The notes: generated by a model not told the origin, from the sequence alone. A stretch of DNA of 64,000 bases from Streptococcus pseudopneumoniae (GCF_001073085.1 NZ_JVFV01000016.1:21776-85775); one strand, 5' to 3'. Counted from the first letter of the stretch, positions 43,501 to 51,932 are shown. Made by a program: numbers and translations.

Positions 43501-46067
43501 TTAGCTACTATCTGGCTAAGTCAAGTGCTGATTCTCCTACGATTGCTAATGTAAAAGAATACGCTTATCAGGATATTCAAGATTATGATAGTCGCCACGA
43601 TCAAGCCTATCGCAACCTTGAAAAATTGCAACCGTTCTACAATAAAGAATGGATCGTTAATCAAGGGAACAAGCTGGATCTTGATCACAATCTAGCCAAG
43701 AAAGAGGTAATCTCTGTTATCGCCATGAAAGGGAAAGACTTTGTAACGGATCTTTCAGTGGCAGACCATATCATGGTTCATTATGCAGACAAGACCAAGG
43801 ATGTATTTACGATTAGCGCTCAGAATTCTGGCTTGACTGCTGTTAAGGAGTATAAGATTGCTGACTTAGACGTGCTTTATACTCCAGATATGCTGGTTAA
43901 GGACCGTTCAGCCCTAGCCAAGGAGCTAACATCTATCCTGAAAACAGTGGACTTACAGTCTGAGGGAGTTTATCGAATCCTAGATGATCAAACCACTAGC
44001 CTTGATAAGAAGGTTGAGGCAGTGAAGAACTGGTATCTAGAAGAAAGCTTTGCAGAGGTCAAAGCACAGCTAGGAAACCTGGTTGATAAGTTGCTTACCA
44101 ATCTAGACTATCAGTGGAATGATTCACCTGCTCGTACCGCTGCTCTGAAGAAAAAAGTTCAGGACAATCAATCAGCTATCATGCTGGGACTTGCTTATCT
44201 CAATCGTTATTACGGTATCCGATTTGCCGATTACAATCTGAAAGAACTCATGCTCTTTAGACCAGATTTTTATGGGCAAAACGTCGATGTCTTGGATCGA
44301 TTGATTGAACTTGGTTCAAGAGAGAGTAATCTAAAAGGCGACCAGACTCATGAAACTTTTGCTAGAGTTCTAGCCAAGGATACAAAATCTGAAGATTTAC
44401 ATGCCTTCTTAGACTACAACAGACAGTTATTGACGACTGACAAGGATATGAATGACTGGTTTGTGAATGCCACCAAGGGCCATGTCTACATAGCAGAGCG
44501 AGCTTCGAAGAATCAAGAAATTGCAAATCGGAAGCATCGGGCTTATGACAATCTTAATAACTGGTTGCATCGAAATATGATTCTGCCTTTGTTGAATGTA
44601 AAGAAGGCACAGATGTTCCTGATTTCCAACTACAATACCATTACCTTCGGATCAGCTGATAAATCTGGCAAAACCATAGACCAGATGAAGGCTGACATTG
44701 ATCTAGTAGCGGACCGCCAGTTGACTTACTTGGACTTCTGGTATCGACTAGCTGCTGATGATGTCAAAGACCGTATGGTTAAGAGTGACTTTAATGTAGC
44801 TACACCAGTTTGGGAAGGCTATCGCGTTGATGGACGTGGCTGGGTAGAGCGTTATGGACATACTAGTGGTATGGAAGACTACGCGCCAATTCGTGAGGTA
44901 TTTGGACCAGCAGGTCGCTACTATAAAGACAATAAGCTAGGAGCTTATGCCTCTATCTATCCAAAGATAAATGCCAGAGATGCTGTTCACTTTGTGGAAA
45001 TCGATATGATGAGTGAGTATGGCTTGTCTGTCTACACCCATGAGACAACTCACGTCAACGATCGCATTGTCTATCTGGGTGGCTACAAACATCGTGAAGG
45101 AACCTATGTAGAAGCCTATGCTCAGGGTATGCTCCAGTCACCGGCTGAGGAAGGTCATCAGGGTGAGTACGGCGCCCTCGGTATCAATATGGCTTACATG
45201 CGACCAAATGATGGGGATCAATGGTACAATCCAGATCCAACCAAGTTGCAAACACGCAAGCAGATTGACCACTACATGAAGGGGTATAATGAGGCCTTGA
45301 TGCTTCTAGATTATTTGGAAGGGGAACGAGTCCTCGCTAAGAATGATCTCGCTTTAAAGAAGGCCTGGTTCAGCAAGATGACCAAGCAGATGCGCTATCA
45401 GGACCAGGATAATAAACTCGTTGCTCCAAACCAGTGGGACTATGTCCGTCCATTGACAGATGAGGAAGCCAAGACTCAGCTAAATTCTGTGGATGATTTA
45501 ATCAAACATAACATCATCACCAACAGGCATTATCAGGGAACTTACCGACCAGAAGAACTCAAGACAGCTTATGTCAATGTCAAGATGGTAGATGCTATCT
45601 ACGGCGGTAATACAAGTCAGGGAGCTCCTGGAGCCATCTCCTTCAAGCATAATGCCTTCCGTATGTGGGGTTATTATGGTTACGAAAATGGTTTCCTAGG
45701 CTATGCTTCTAATAAATACAAGGATGAGGCACTTAGCGAAGGGCATGACACCCTTGGGGATGATTTCATTATCCAGAAGGTTTCGAAAGGCAAGTTCCAG
45801 AACTTAGAAGAATGGAAGAAGGCCTGGTTTGACGCTATTATTACTAAGGCAAAACGAGGAATTCATAGTTTTGAAATTGATGGTCAGCAAATTGATTCTT
45901 ATGAGAAATTGCAAGACTTGTTTGACAAAGCAGTAGAAACGGATTACCGAAACTTCAAGTACGGAGGCTCAGTTGCCAATTATACAGTAGCTCTGAAGAA
46001 AAAAGTCTTCCAAAAACTATTGCAGGTGACAGATGCCTTTTCATCCGAACTCTTTCCCAAAGGATAG
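40587..46067 (+). CDS. M26 zinc metalloprotease lacking the GLUG region
   Basis: This 1826-residue paralogue of the protease at 32549 has a signal with AIRKLSMGVGS (11-21), LPQTG (89-93) with a following hydrophobic stretch, nine long repeats (about 214-690), one G5 domain (about 700-780) and a catalytic region with HETTH (1485-1489) and Glu1509. Compared with the first protease, the beta-helical GLUG segment of about 320 residues is absent: SYYLAKSSADSP runs almost at once into YAYQDIQDYD. Most catalytic-part motifs are shared, so it is probably active with altered specificity. The start is uncertain: no good ribosome site lies before 40587, and in-frame codons upstream to 40542 look coding-like but lack a start codon. 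Confidence 0.9.
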   Translation: MEDRKKLQKFAIRKLSMGVGSVLIGLAFIGGTLEPKLVQADETKQVSFHYLAESELTAAERELIHHELPQDLSQESYYLVYRKQGQAVLPQTGSVTFPLAGLGLLTASLVVFLFSKKKPSKIVGVLLIASLGKSLLLPYQVFAFEHKDLLAYDQTQILVSADGLSQGIIDIKGYDYVGYLLESDLRGTGQDLTSSGNSEIPAKPVNQAAIHEIPEFTGGVSGESLVEPTKPTFEGGVNGQGTVAESLPEYTPEFSSQSGIPEVHDKADFTGGVSGESLVEPTKPTFEGGVSGQGTVAESLPEYTPEFSSQSGVPEVHTKPDFTSGVSGDSLVESTKPTFEGGVNGQGTVSEALPDYTPEFSSQSGIPEVHDKPDFTGGVSGESLVESTKPTFEGGVNGQGAVAETLQDYEGGAVPVETLKQEIPDFTGGVSGGSLVEPTKPTFEGGVNGQGVVSEALPEYKPEFSSQSGVPEVHNTPDFTGGVSGDSLVESTKPTFEGGVNGQGTVAESLPEYTPNSSSQSGLPEVHAKPDFTGGVSGESLVEPPKPTFEGDVNGQGAVAETLQDYEGGAVPVETLKQEIPDFTGGVSGDSLVESTKPTFEGGVNGQGTVSEAIPEYTPEFSSQSGIPEVHDKPEFTGGVSGESLVEPTKPTFEGGVNGQGTVAESLPDYEGGAVPVDTLKQELPSYSGGVNATEALVLDAKPTLHIEVRKELIPKQTREKIDPDMLVGETRIEQVGQDGEKEIVTSYEEKDGKRISEPKETTRILTEAKDQVIIRGSKEKEEIKPEPVLTLSNITGNSMGRSARLSYNLDKADGVSVSKISAIIKAKGLEDQTLDLTSDQLEATVDNLKLYTDYTISTRMVYNRGKGEESTLLEVKKLRLELKKLEIKDIKETSLVKVENGKESVIQHLTEVPRNLEDYYLKINSEDHKTSRLAIKSIQTERIAGKEYYKVNAEATDLIQRDDQKNFEEGFSYYLAKSSADSPTIANVKEYAYQDIQDYDSRHDQAYRNLEKLQPFYNKEWIVNQGNKLDLDHNLAKKEVISVIAMKGKDFVTDLSVADHIMVHYADKTKDVFTISAQNSGLTAVKEYKIADLDVLYTPDMLVKDRSALAKELTSILKTVDLQSEGVYRILDDQTTSLDKKVEAVKNWYLEESFAEVKAQLGNLVDKLLTNLDYQWNDSPARTAALKKKVQDNQSAIMLGLAYLNRYYGIRFADYNLKELMLFRPDFYGQNVDVLDRLIELGSRESNLKGDQTHETFARVLAKDTKSEDLHAFLDYNRQLLTTDKDMNDWFVNATKGHVYIAERASKNQEIANRKHRAYDNLNNWLHRNMILPLLNVKKAQMFLISNYNTITFGSADKSGKTIDQMKADIDLVADRQLTYLDFWYRLAADDVKDRMVKSDFNVATPVWEGYRVDGRGWVERYGHTSGMEDYAPIREVFGPAGRYYKDNKLGAYASIYPKINARDAVHFVEIDMMSEYGLSVYTHETTHVNDRIVYLGGYKHREGTYVEAYAQGMLQSPAEEGHQGEYGALGINMAYMRPNDGDQWYNPDPTKLQTRKQIDHYMKGYNEALMLLDYLEGERVLAKNDLALKKAWFSKMTKQMRYQDQDNKLVAPNQWDYVRPLTDEEAKTQLNSVDDLIKHNIITNRHYQGTYRPEELKTAYVNVKMVDAIYGGNTSQGAPGAISFKHNAFRMWGYYGYENGFLGYASNKYKDEALSEGHDTLGDDFIIQKVSKGKFQNLEEWKKAWFDAIITKAKRGIHSFEIDGQQIDSYEKLQDLFDKAVETDYRNFKYGGSVANYTVALKKKVFQKLLQVTDAFSSELFPKG
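41225..42660 (+). repeat. Nine long tandem repeats in the second protease
   Basis: Each unit has a constant core FTGGVSGESLVEPTKPTFEG plus GVNGQGTVAESL, followed by one of two linkers: type A (PEFSSQSGIPEVHDKP) or type B (DYEGGAVPVETLKQEIP). The order along the gene is A A A B A A B A B. Type A units are about 159 bases. Confidence 0.88.
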
Positions 46068-46183
46068 ATAACAGTCGGTGTGATAAAAGAGAATACTATG
46101 TTCAGATTTTCTTAGAAAGTGACATCTACTTTATCATTCTCAAAGAATAAATTGCCAGATTTCCTGTTGGGGTCTGGCTTTTA

Positions 46184-46192
46184 TGGTATACT
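46184..46192 (+). promoter_or_regulatory. pabB promoter, probably leaderless
   Basis: TGGTATACT is an extended -10 box whose hexamer (46187-46192) ends six bases before the pabB ATG, so the transcript should start at the start codon. Confidence 0.6.
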
Positions 46193-46198
46193 TAGGAT

Positions 46199-47920
46199 AT
46201 GCATAGAAAAACAGTGATTGATTTTAGGGCTTTGGGTGAGCGATACACCTTTACCCAGCCTATCAAAGAGTTAAAAACCAGAGATTTAGCAGAAGTAGCA
46301 GACTTGCTAGCACAGGTGGAAAGCTACCAAGAGCAAGGCTATTATGTGGTAGGTTATGTTAGCTATGAGGCTGCACCTGCTTTTGAGGAGAAGTTAGCAG
46401 TACACTCGGGTCCCTTGTTAGGAGAGTATCTCCTCTATTTCACTATTCATGATAGTGTAGAAAAAACCAGCATTCCCCTGACTTATGAGGACGTAGTTTT
46501 GCCATCAAACTGGCAGGAAGTAACATCTGCAGAGGACTATGAAAAAGCCATTGCCCATATTCACCATCATTTAAGACAAGGGGATACTTATCAGGTCAAT
46601 TATACTGTCCAACTCATGCAGGAGTTATCTGCCAATCCTTTTGCTATCTACAATCGTATGGTGGTTGAGCAGGAAGCGGGATACAATGCTTACATAGAGC
46701 ACGACGACATGGCAGTGATTTCCATGAGTCCAGAACTCTTTTTTGAGCAAAATGGTCGTGAATTGACGACTCGTCCTATGAAGGGGACAACTCGACGTGG
46801 TCTGACGGATGATGAAGACTTGAAAGAGGCAGTTTGGTTGGAACAAGATCCCAAAAATCGCTCAGAAAACATGATGATAGTAGACCTCTTGCGCAATGAT
46901 ATGAACCGTCTGTCTGAGGTAGGTAGTGAGCATGTGGAACGTTTATGTCAGGTGGAACAGTATTCAACGGTTTGGCAGATGACTTCGACCATCAAGAGTC
47001 AGTTACGACCGGATGTTGACCTAGTTGAAATTTTCCGATCGCTCTTTCCATGTGGTTCCATCACAGGAGCTCCCAAGATAGCGACTATGGAAATTATCAA
47101 GAACCTCGAGCCCCAACCAAGAGGAGTTTACTGTGGAACTGTTGGACTCTTACTTCCCAATGGACGAAGGATTTTCAATGTGGCTATTCGAACCATTCAG
47201 CTTCATAAAGGGCAAGCAATCTATGGAGTTGGTGGTGGCATCACTTGGGATAGTACTTGGGAAGCAGAATACTGTGAAGTCCAGCAAAAGGCTGCTGTTC
47301 TTTACCGAAAACAGCCTCGTTTTCAACTGATTACGACAGGGAAAATTAGCCAGAAAACTTTGCTCTTTAAAAATCAACATCTAGAAAGATTGCAAAAGGC
47401 TAGTCGTTACTTTACCTTTCCTTTTGATGCAGAAGACTTGAGACAAAAGATAGAGGAAGAGTGTCAAGCTTGTGACCTTCACCAAGACTATCGTTTGCGA
47501 ATCAGTCTCAGCAAATCAGGAGAGATTGAAATCGAACGACAAGTATTGACACCGCTTAGCCCTAGCTTCTGTCAGGCTAAACTTTGTCTGCAAGAAGCTG
47601 ATTTGCAGCGGGCCTTTACCTACTTTAAGACGACACACCGACCGCATTTGACAATGGGAGAGCAGGAAATCATCTATTACACTGCTGATGGAAAACTGCT
47701 AGAAACCTCTATTGGGAATCTGGTCTTAAAATTGGATGGCAAGCTCTATACACCTCCTAGTCAGCTAGGTCTTTTACCAGGGATTTATCGTCAACACTTG
47801 CTTGAAAATGGGCAAGTAGAAGAGAAGGTCTTAACTTTATCAGATTTGAAAGAAGCAGAAGTTATTTATGCCTGCAATGCGGTTAGGGGCTTGTATGAAT
47901 TGTCAGTAAAGGAGAACTAA
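46199..47920 (+). CDS. pabB: Aminodeoxychorismate synthase PabB fused to lyase PabC
   Basis: This 573-residue fusion makes 4-aminobenzoate for folate: the PabB part (about 1-375) converts chorismate to aminodeoxychorismate, and the PabC part (about 376-573, class IV aminotransferase fold) releases pyruvate. PabB motifs are MSPELFFE, RPMKGTTRRG, NRSENMMIVDLLRND and FPCGSITGAPK; the PabC part has a lysine candidate in FKTTHRPHL and ETSIGNLVL. A PabA glutaminase must come from elsewhere. There is no ribosome site and the -10 box is six bases upstream. The following hydrolase gene begins directly after the stop. Confidence 0.93.
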   Translation: MHRKTVIDFRALGERYTFTQPIKELKTRDLAEVADLLAQVESYQEQGYYVVGYVSYEAAPAFEEKLAVHSGPLLGEYLLYFTIHDSVEKTSIPLTYEDVVLPSNWQEVTSAEDYEKAIAHIHHHLRQGDTYQVNYTVQLMQELSANPFAIYNRMVVEQEAGYNAYIEHDDMAVISMSPELFFEQNGRELTTRPMKGTTRRGLTDDEDLKEAVWLEQDPKNRSENMMIVDLLRNDMNRLSEVGSEHVERLCQVEQYSTVWQMTSTIKSQLRPDVDLVEIFRSLFPCGSITGAPKIATMEIIKNLEPQPRGVYCGTVGLLLPNGRRIFNVAIRTIQLHKGQAIYGVGGGITWDSTWEAEYCEVQQKAAVLYRKQPRFQLITTGKISQKTLLFKNQHLERLQKASRYFTFPFDAEDLRQKIEEECQACDLHQDYRLRISLSKSGEIEIERQVLTPLSPSFCQAKLCLQEADLQRAFTYFKTTHRPHLTMGEQEIIYYTADGKLLETSIGNLVLKLDGKLYTPPSQLGLLPGIYRQHLLENGQVEEKVLTLSDLKEAEVIYACNAVRGLYELSVKEN

Positions 47921-48544
47921 TTGAAACTCATATTTTTACACGGTTTGGGACAGTCAGCAGATAGTTGGAAAGAAGTTCAGGATTTGCTGGCAGATTATCC
48001 CTCTGAAGCACTGGACTTGTTTCCTTCAGGAGTTGGGACCTACCAAGAAGCTAAGGAGCGCATTTATCAGCGCTTAACAGTGGAAACAGAACCTTTTGTC
48101 CTAATCGGTTTGTCCTTAGGGGCTGCCCTTGCATTGGAGCTTTCAAGTTATGATATACCAAATCTTCAGGCCTTGGTTTTGTCAGGTTGCCCACTGAAAC
48201 TAGCAGGTAACATTCCTTTTTACATTCAGTTGCTGATATTTAAACTACTCCCAAAAAGGATATTTGAGAAACAGGGAGCAGATAAAGCTCTTATGGTTGG
48301 AGTTTCTGAGGAATTAAAAACACTTGATTTAAGAGAGAGTGCACGGAATTGTCCCTATCCAAGCTTGTTAATTTGTGGTAGTCAGGATAAGCCTAATCTC
48401 AGTTCAATGAGAGCTATTCAAGAACTGATGCCAAATTCCCAGTTCCAGATTATCCCTGACGGCCCTCATGTTTTGAATAGGGCAAAACCAAAAGAGTTTG
48501 CAGAAATAACTAGAAGTTTTCTTGAATTGCAGAAACAAGTTTGA
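47921..48544 (+). CDS. Small alpha/beta hydrolase
   Basis: This 207-residue protein has the alpha/beta hydrolase pattern: oxyanion stretch LHGLGQSADSW, nucleophile elbow GLSLGAAL with Ser, LVLSGCPLK, and a late LICGSQDKPN and GPHVLNRAKP providing acid and His. The substrate is unknown. Start is TTG immediately after the pabB stop, with AAAGGAG at the right distance, so it is co-transcribed with pabB. A MenH- or esterase-like activity is possible. Confidence 0.85.
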   Translation: MKLIFLHGLGQSADSWKEVQDLLADYPSEALDLFPSGVGTYQEAKERIYQRLTVETEPFVLIGLSLGAALALELSSYDIPNLQALVLSGCPLKLAGNIPFYIQLLIFKLLPKRIFEKQGADKALMVGVSEELKTLDLRESARNCPYPSLLICGSQDKPNLSSMRAIQELMPNSQFQIIPDGPHVLNRAKPKEFAEITRSFLELQKQV

Positions 48545-48587
48545 TAAAATAATATTGAGATTGATATTATAATTTTAGGAGAAAATC

Positions 48588-49568
48588 ATGAACAAACGTC
48601 GTTTATTAAAACTAGGCCTAGCTTCTTTACCTGCTCTAGCTTTGTTTTTACATCCAGTTGTGGCAGATGAAAGTATCCATTTTTCAAGCTGTAAGGAAGC
48701 TTGGGAGAATGGTTATGCAGATATTCATAAGGGAGAACCAGGGTATTCTGCTACTCTAGATAAGGATCATGATGGGATTGCCTGTGAATCGAAGAATGCG
48801 CCTAAGGGAGTTTTAAAAGAGAAAAAGACGAGTACATCTCCAGCGAACAACAATGTAGCACCAAATAGTGCAACACCAAATAGTGCAGTACCTGCTCCTA
48901 GTGCAGAAGCTGTAAGTGGATGGGTTCGTCAAAATGGATCTTGGTACTATTTTTCTGAAAATGGAAATCCAGTAACAAATACTTGGCAGGGGGCTTACTA
49001 CCTCAAATCAGATGGTAAGATGGCTCAGAGTGAATGGCTTTATGATTCTTACTACAAAGCCTGGTATTACCTCAAATCAGATGGATCTTATGCCCGCAAT
49101 ACTTGGCAGGGTGCTTATTACCTCAAATCAGATGGTAAAATGGCTCAGGGTGAATGGATTTATGATTCTTACTACAAAGCCTGGTATTACCTCAAATCAG
49201 ATGGATCTTATGCCCGCAATACTTGGCAGGGTGCTTATTACCTCAAATCAGATGGTAAAATGGCTCAGGGTGAATGGATTTATGATTCTTACTACAAAGC
49301 CTGGTATTACCTCAAATCAGATGGATCTTATGCCCGCAATACTTGGCAAGGAAGTTATTATCTCAAATCAGATGGTAAGATGGCTCAGAGTGAATGGGTC
49401 TATGACTCTTCTTACCAATCTTGGTACTACTTAAAATCAGATGGGTCTTATGCCCGTAATGCATGGCAAGGAAATTACTATTTGAAATCGGATGGTAAAA
49501 TGGCTAAGAATGAGCGAGTTGATGGTGGACGCTATTATGTAGATGCTTCTGGTTTGTGGAAACCATAG
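48588..49568 (+). CDS. Choline-binding protein with Excalibur domain
   Basis: This 326-residue secreted protein has a signal peptide (LGLASLPALALFLHPVVA, cut near 27), an Excalibur calcium-binding domain (about 30-70) with DKDHDGIACES, a Ser/Pro/Asn linker and a C-terminal array of choline-binding repeats from about 110 (SWYYFSENGNP, then 40-residue units with AWYYLKSDGSYARNTWQG). It should attach non-covalently to phosphocholine on teichoic acids. No catalytic domain is visible; a calcium-dependent adhesive or regulatory role is inference. TTAGGAG precedes the ATG. Confidence 0.92.
   Translation: MNKRRLLKLGLASLPALALFLHPVVADESIHFSSCKEAWENGYADIHKGEPGYSATLDKDHDGIACESKNAPKGVLKEKKTSTSPANNNVAPNSATPNSAVPAPSAEAVSGWVRQNGSWYYFSENGNPVTNTWQGAYYLKSDGKMAQSEWLYDSYYKAWYYLKSDGSYARNTWQGAYYLKSDGKMAQGEWIYDSYYKAWYYLKSDGSYARNTWQGAYYLKSDGKMAQGEWIYDSYYKAWYYLKSDGSYARNTWQGSYYLKSDGKMAQSEWVYDSSYQSWYYLKSDGSYARNAWQGNYYLKSDGKMAKNERVDGGRYYVDASGLWKP
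48991..49560 (+). repeat. 120-bp tandem repeats of the choline-binding array
   Basis: Units of 120 bases (40 residues, two choline-binding motifs each) recur from 48991 on, nearly five times. Bases 49081-49200 and 49201-49320 are identical, with identity extending further left, which marks a recent duplication. Confidence 0.92.
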
Positions 49569-49602
49569 AATAGAAAAAAGTTTGGAAAAGTAATGCAAAC
49601 CT

Positions 49603-49631
49603 TTGCACTGAATGGCAGATTTTGTTATACT
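49603..49631 (+). promoter_or_regulatory. glk promoter
   Basis: TTGCAC (49603-49608) and TATACT (49626-49631) are 17 bases apart; the leader is about 35 bases with AAGGAGAAG before the ATG. Confidence 0.75.
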
Positions 49632-49671
49632 AGTACTGTAAGCATTTTCAATTAAGGATAAGGAGAAGACG

Positions 49672-50631
49672 ATGAGTCAAAAGATTATTGGGATTGACCT
49701 TGGTGGAACTTCTATCAAGTTCGCTATTTTAACGCAAGAAGGAGAAATCCAAGAAAAATGGTCTATCAAGACTAACATTTTGGATGAAGGAAGCCATATC
49801 GTGGACGATATGATTGAAACTATTCAACACCGTTTGGGATTGCTTGGATTGTCTGCTGAAGATTTCCGTGGAATTGGTATGGGGTCACCTGGTGTAGTTG
49901 ACCGTGAAAAAGGAACTGTTATCGGTGCCTACAACTTGAACTGGAAAACTCTTCAACCAATCAAAGAAAAAATGGAAAAAGCCTTGGGGATTCCATTCTT
50001 CATCGACAATGACGCCAACGTGGCAGCTCTTGGTGAGCGCTGGATGGGTGCTGGTGACAACCAACCAGATGTTGTCTTTATGACACTTGGTACAGGTGTT
50101 GGTGGCGGTATCGTGGCAGAAGGAAAACTGCTTCACGGTGTTGCTGGTGCTGCAGGTGAACTTGGACATATCACAGTTGACTTTGATCAACCAATCGCAT
50201 GTACGTGTGGTAAAAAAGGCTGTCTTGAGACAGTAGCCTCAGCAACAGGTATTGTCAACTTGACCCGTCGTTATGCAGATGAATACGAAGGCGATGCAGA
50301 GTTGAAACGCTTGATTGATGACGGAGAAGAAGTAACAGCTAAAACTGTCTTTGACCTTGCGAAAGAAGGGGACGACCTTGCTTTGATCGTTTACCGTAAC
50401 TTCTCACGTTACTTGGGTATTGCATGTGCTAACATTGGTTCAATCCTAAACCCATCAACAATCGTTATCGGTGGTGGTGTGTCGGCTGCAGGAGAATTCC
50501 TTCTCCAAGGTGTACAAAAGGTTTATGATGAAAATACCTTCCCACAAGTTCGCACAACAACTAAATTAGCTCTTGCAACTCTAGGAAATGATGCTGGAGT
50601 GATTGGTGCTGCATCACTTGTATTGCAATAA
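49672..50631 (+). CDS. glk: Glucokinase (ROK family)
   Basis: This kinase phosphorylates glucose to glucose-6-phosphate with ATP. The 319-residue product has GIDLGGTSIKFAI, the catalytic region FIDNDANVAALGE, GTGVGGGIV, and the ROK zinc cluster with ELGHITVD followed by CTCGKKGCLETVAS. It has its own promoter and terminator. A second ROK kinase, ScrK, lies at 11553. Confidence 0.95.
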   Translation: MSQKIIGIDLGGTSIKFAILTQEGEIQEKWSIKTNILDEGSHIVDDMIETIQHRLGLLGLSAEDFRGIGMGSPGVVDREKGTVIGAYNLNWKTLQPIKEKMEKALGIPFFIDNDANVAALGERWMGAGDNQPDVVFMTLGTGVGGGIVAEGKLLHGVAGAAGELGHITVDFDQPIACTCGKKGCLETVASATGIVNLTRRYADEYEGDAELKRLIDDGEEVTAKTVFDLAKEGDDLALIVYRNFSRYLGIACANIGSILNPSTIVIGGGVSAAGEFLLQGVQKVYDENTFPQVRTTTKLALATLGNDAGVIGAASLVLQ

Positions 50632-50639
50632 ATAAACAT

Positions 50640-50693
50640 AAAAAGGAGAAAATTGCTTTCTGTAAGCGAGTGATTTTCCTCCTTTCTTTTTTT
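50640..50693 (+). terminator. Terminator after glk
   Basis: AAAAGGAGAAAATTGCTT pairs with AAGCGAGTGATTTTCCTCCT with a small bulge; a T-run follows, immediately before the thyA -10 box. Confidence 0.75.
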
Positions 50694-50694
50694 A

Positions 50695-50703
50695 TGCTAT
50701 ACT
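50695..50703 (+). promoter_or_regulatory. Extended -10 promoter of thyA
   Basis: TGCTATACT is an extended -10 box next to the glk terminator, 29 bases before the thyA start. Confidence 0.6.
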
Positions 50704-50732
50704 AGTTAAGACAATAATTGAGGTGAGAGTAA

Positions 50733-51572
50733 ATGACAAAAGCGGATAAGATTTTTAAAGAAAATATCGAGCGAATCCTGAATGAGGGTGTGTTTTCTGA
50801 GCAAGCTCGTCCCAAGTACAAGGATGGAACAGTGGCTAACTCCAAGTACATCACAGGTGCTTTTGCGGAGTACGATTTGTCTAAGGGTGAATTTCCAATC
50901 ACGACCTTGCGCCCCATCGCAATCAAATCAGCCATCAAGGAAGTACTTTGGATCTACCAAGACCAGACCAATAGTCTAGAAGTTCTCAATGATAAGTACA
51001 ATGTTCACTACTGGAATGACTGGGAAGTGGGAGATACAGGGACTATTGGGGAACGTTATGGGGCTGTTGTTAAGAAACACGATATCATTAACAAGATTCT
51101 CAAACAGTTAGAAGCCAATCCTTGGAACCGTCGCAATATCATCTCACTTTGGGATTATCAGGCCTTTGAGGAGACAGATGGTCTTCTTCCATGTGCCTTC
51201 CAGACCATGTTTGATGTCCGTCGAGTAGATGGGGAAATTTATCTGGATGCGACTTTGACCCAGCGTTCTAACGATATGCTGGTAGCTCACCATATCAATG
51301 CCATGCAGTACGTGGCTCTTCAGATGATGATTGCCAAACATTTTGGATGGAAGGTTGGGAAATTCTTCTACTTTATCAATAACCTTCACATTTATGACAA
51401 TCAATTTGAACAAGCTCAGGAATTGCTTCGTCGTGAACCTTCAAACTGCCAACCACGTCTGGTCTTGAATGTACCAGACAAGACTAACTTCTTTGATATT
51501 AAAGCAGAGGATTTTGAGCTGGTTGATTATGATCCAGTCAAGCCACAGTTGAAGTTTGACTTGGCAATTTAA
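50733..51572 (+). CDS. thyA: Thymidylate synthase
   Basis: This enzyme methylates dUMP to dTMP with methylene-tetrahydrofolate. The 279-residue product has the folate and phosphate-binding segments WRFTxx-like [13 protein letters not shown], the catalytic Cys in [18 protein letters not shown] and [13 protein letters not shown]. Length is normal. GAGGTGAGAG precedes the ATG. A shortened BOX element begins at its stop codon. Confidence 0.96.
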   Translation: MTKADKIFKENIERILNEGVFSEQARPKYKDGTVANSKYITGAFAEYDLSKGEFPITTLRPIAIKSAIKEVLWIYQDQTNSLEVLNDKYNVHYWNDWEVGDTGTIGERYGAVVKKHDIINKILKQLEANPWNRRNIISLWDYQAFEETDGLLPCAFQTMFDVRRVDGEIYLDATLTQRSNDMLVAHHINAMQYVALQMMIAKHFGWKVGKFFYFINNLHIYDNQFEQAQELLRREPSNCQPRLVLNVPDKTNFFDIKAEDFELVDYDPVKPQLKFDLAI

Positions 51573-51637
51573 TACTCTCTGAAAATCTCTTCAAACCATG
51601 CTAGATTCCTAGATTACTATTTGGTTTTTATTGAGTA
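51573..51637 (+). repeat. BOX remnant
   Basis: TACTCTCTGAAAATCTCTTC (boxA end) joins ATTCCTAGATTACTATTTGG and TTTTTATTGAGTA (boxC end); the middle is deleted, leaving 65 bases. Confidence 0.7.
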
Positions 51638-51648
51638 TAAAAGAATAG

Positions 51649-51684
51649 AAAAAAAGAAGTTGAGAAAAAATCTCAACTTCTTTT
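51649..51684. terminator. Bidirectional terminator between thyA and the DUF3042 gene
   Basis: AAAAGAAGTTGAGA and TCTCAACTTCTTTT form a perfect stem around an A-rich loop, serving converging genes. Confidence 0.9.
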
Positions 51685-51689
51685 GTTGC

Positions 51690-51860
51690 TTAGTGTGATA
51701 CGCGACGACGTGCTGCTTTCTTACGATTTTCTTCGATGAAAGCTGCTTTTTGTTCTTCTGGTTCGATCACTTTCTTTTTAACTGCGTATACTGCACCTGC
51801 AACTGCAGCGACAGTTCCTGCAATACCTGTTACAAGACCTTTAGCGAATCCTTTAGCCAT
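51690..51860 (-). CDS. DUF3042 small protein
   Basis: This 56-residue protein reads MAKGFAKGLVTG at the start, then a small Ala/Gly/Val-rich hydrophobic stretch (about 8-27), KKKVIEPEEQKAAFIEENR and a basic tail ending RRRVSH. It matches the DUF3042 family of short streptococcal and lactobacillar proteins of unknown function. AAAGGAGGAA lies seven bases before the ATG (strong ribosome site) and a terminator follows its stop, so it is a real gene. The hydrophobic stretch could be a membrane segment. Confidence 0.88.
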   Translation of the reverse strand: MAKGFAKGLVTGIAGTVAAVAGAVYAVKKKVIEPEEQKAAFIEENRKKAARRRVSH

Positions 51861-51932
51861 GAGTATTCCTCCTTTAACTTATAAATCAGCCCGCTACCTC
51901 AAGAGGTCGCATTTTTCTGACTGACCTTTTTG

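Noticed and set aside
49012..49434. 140-codon frame overlapping the choline-binding protein.
   Set aside because: It is a shifted reading of the 120-bp repeats and repeats itself accordingly.
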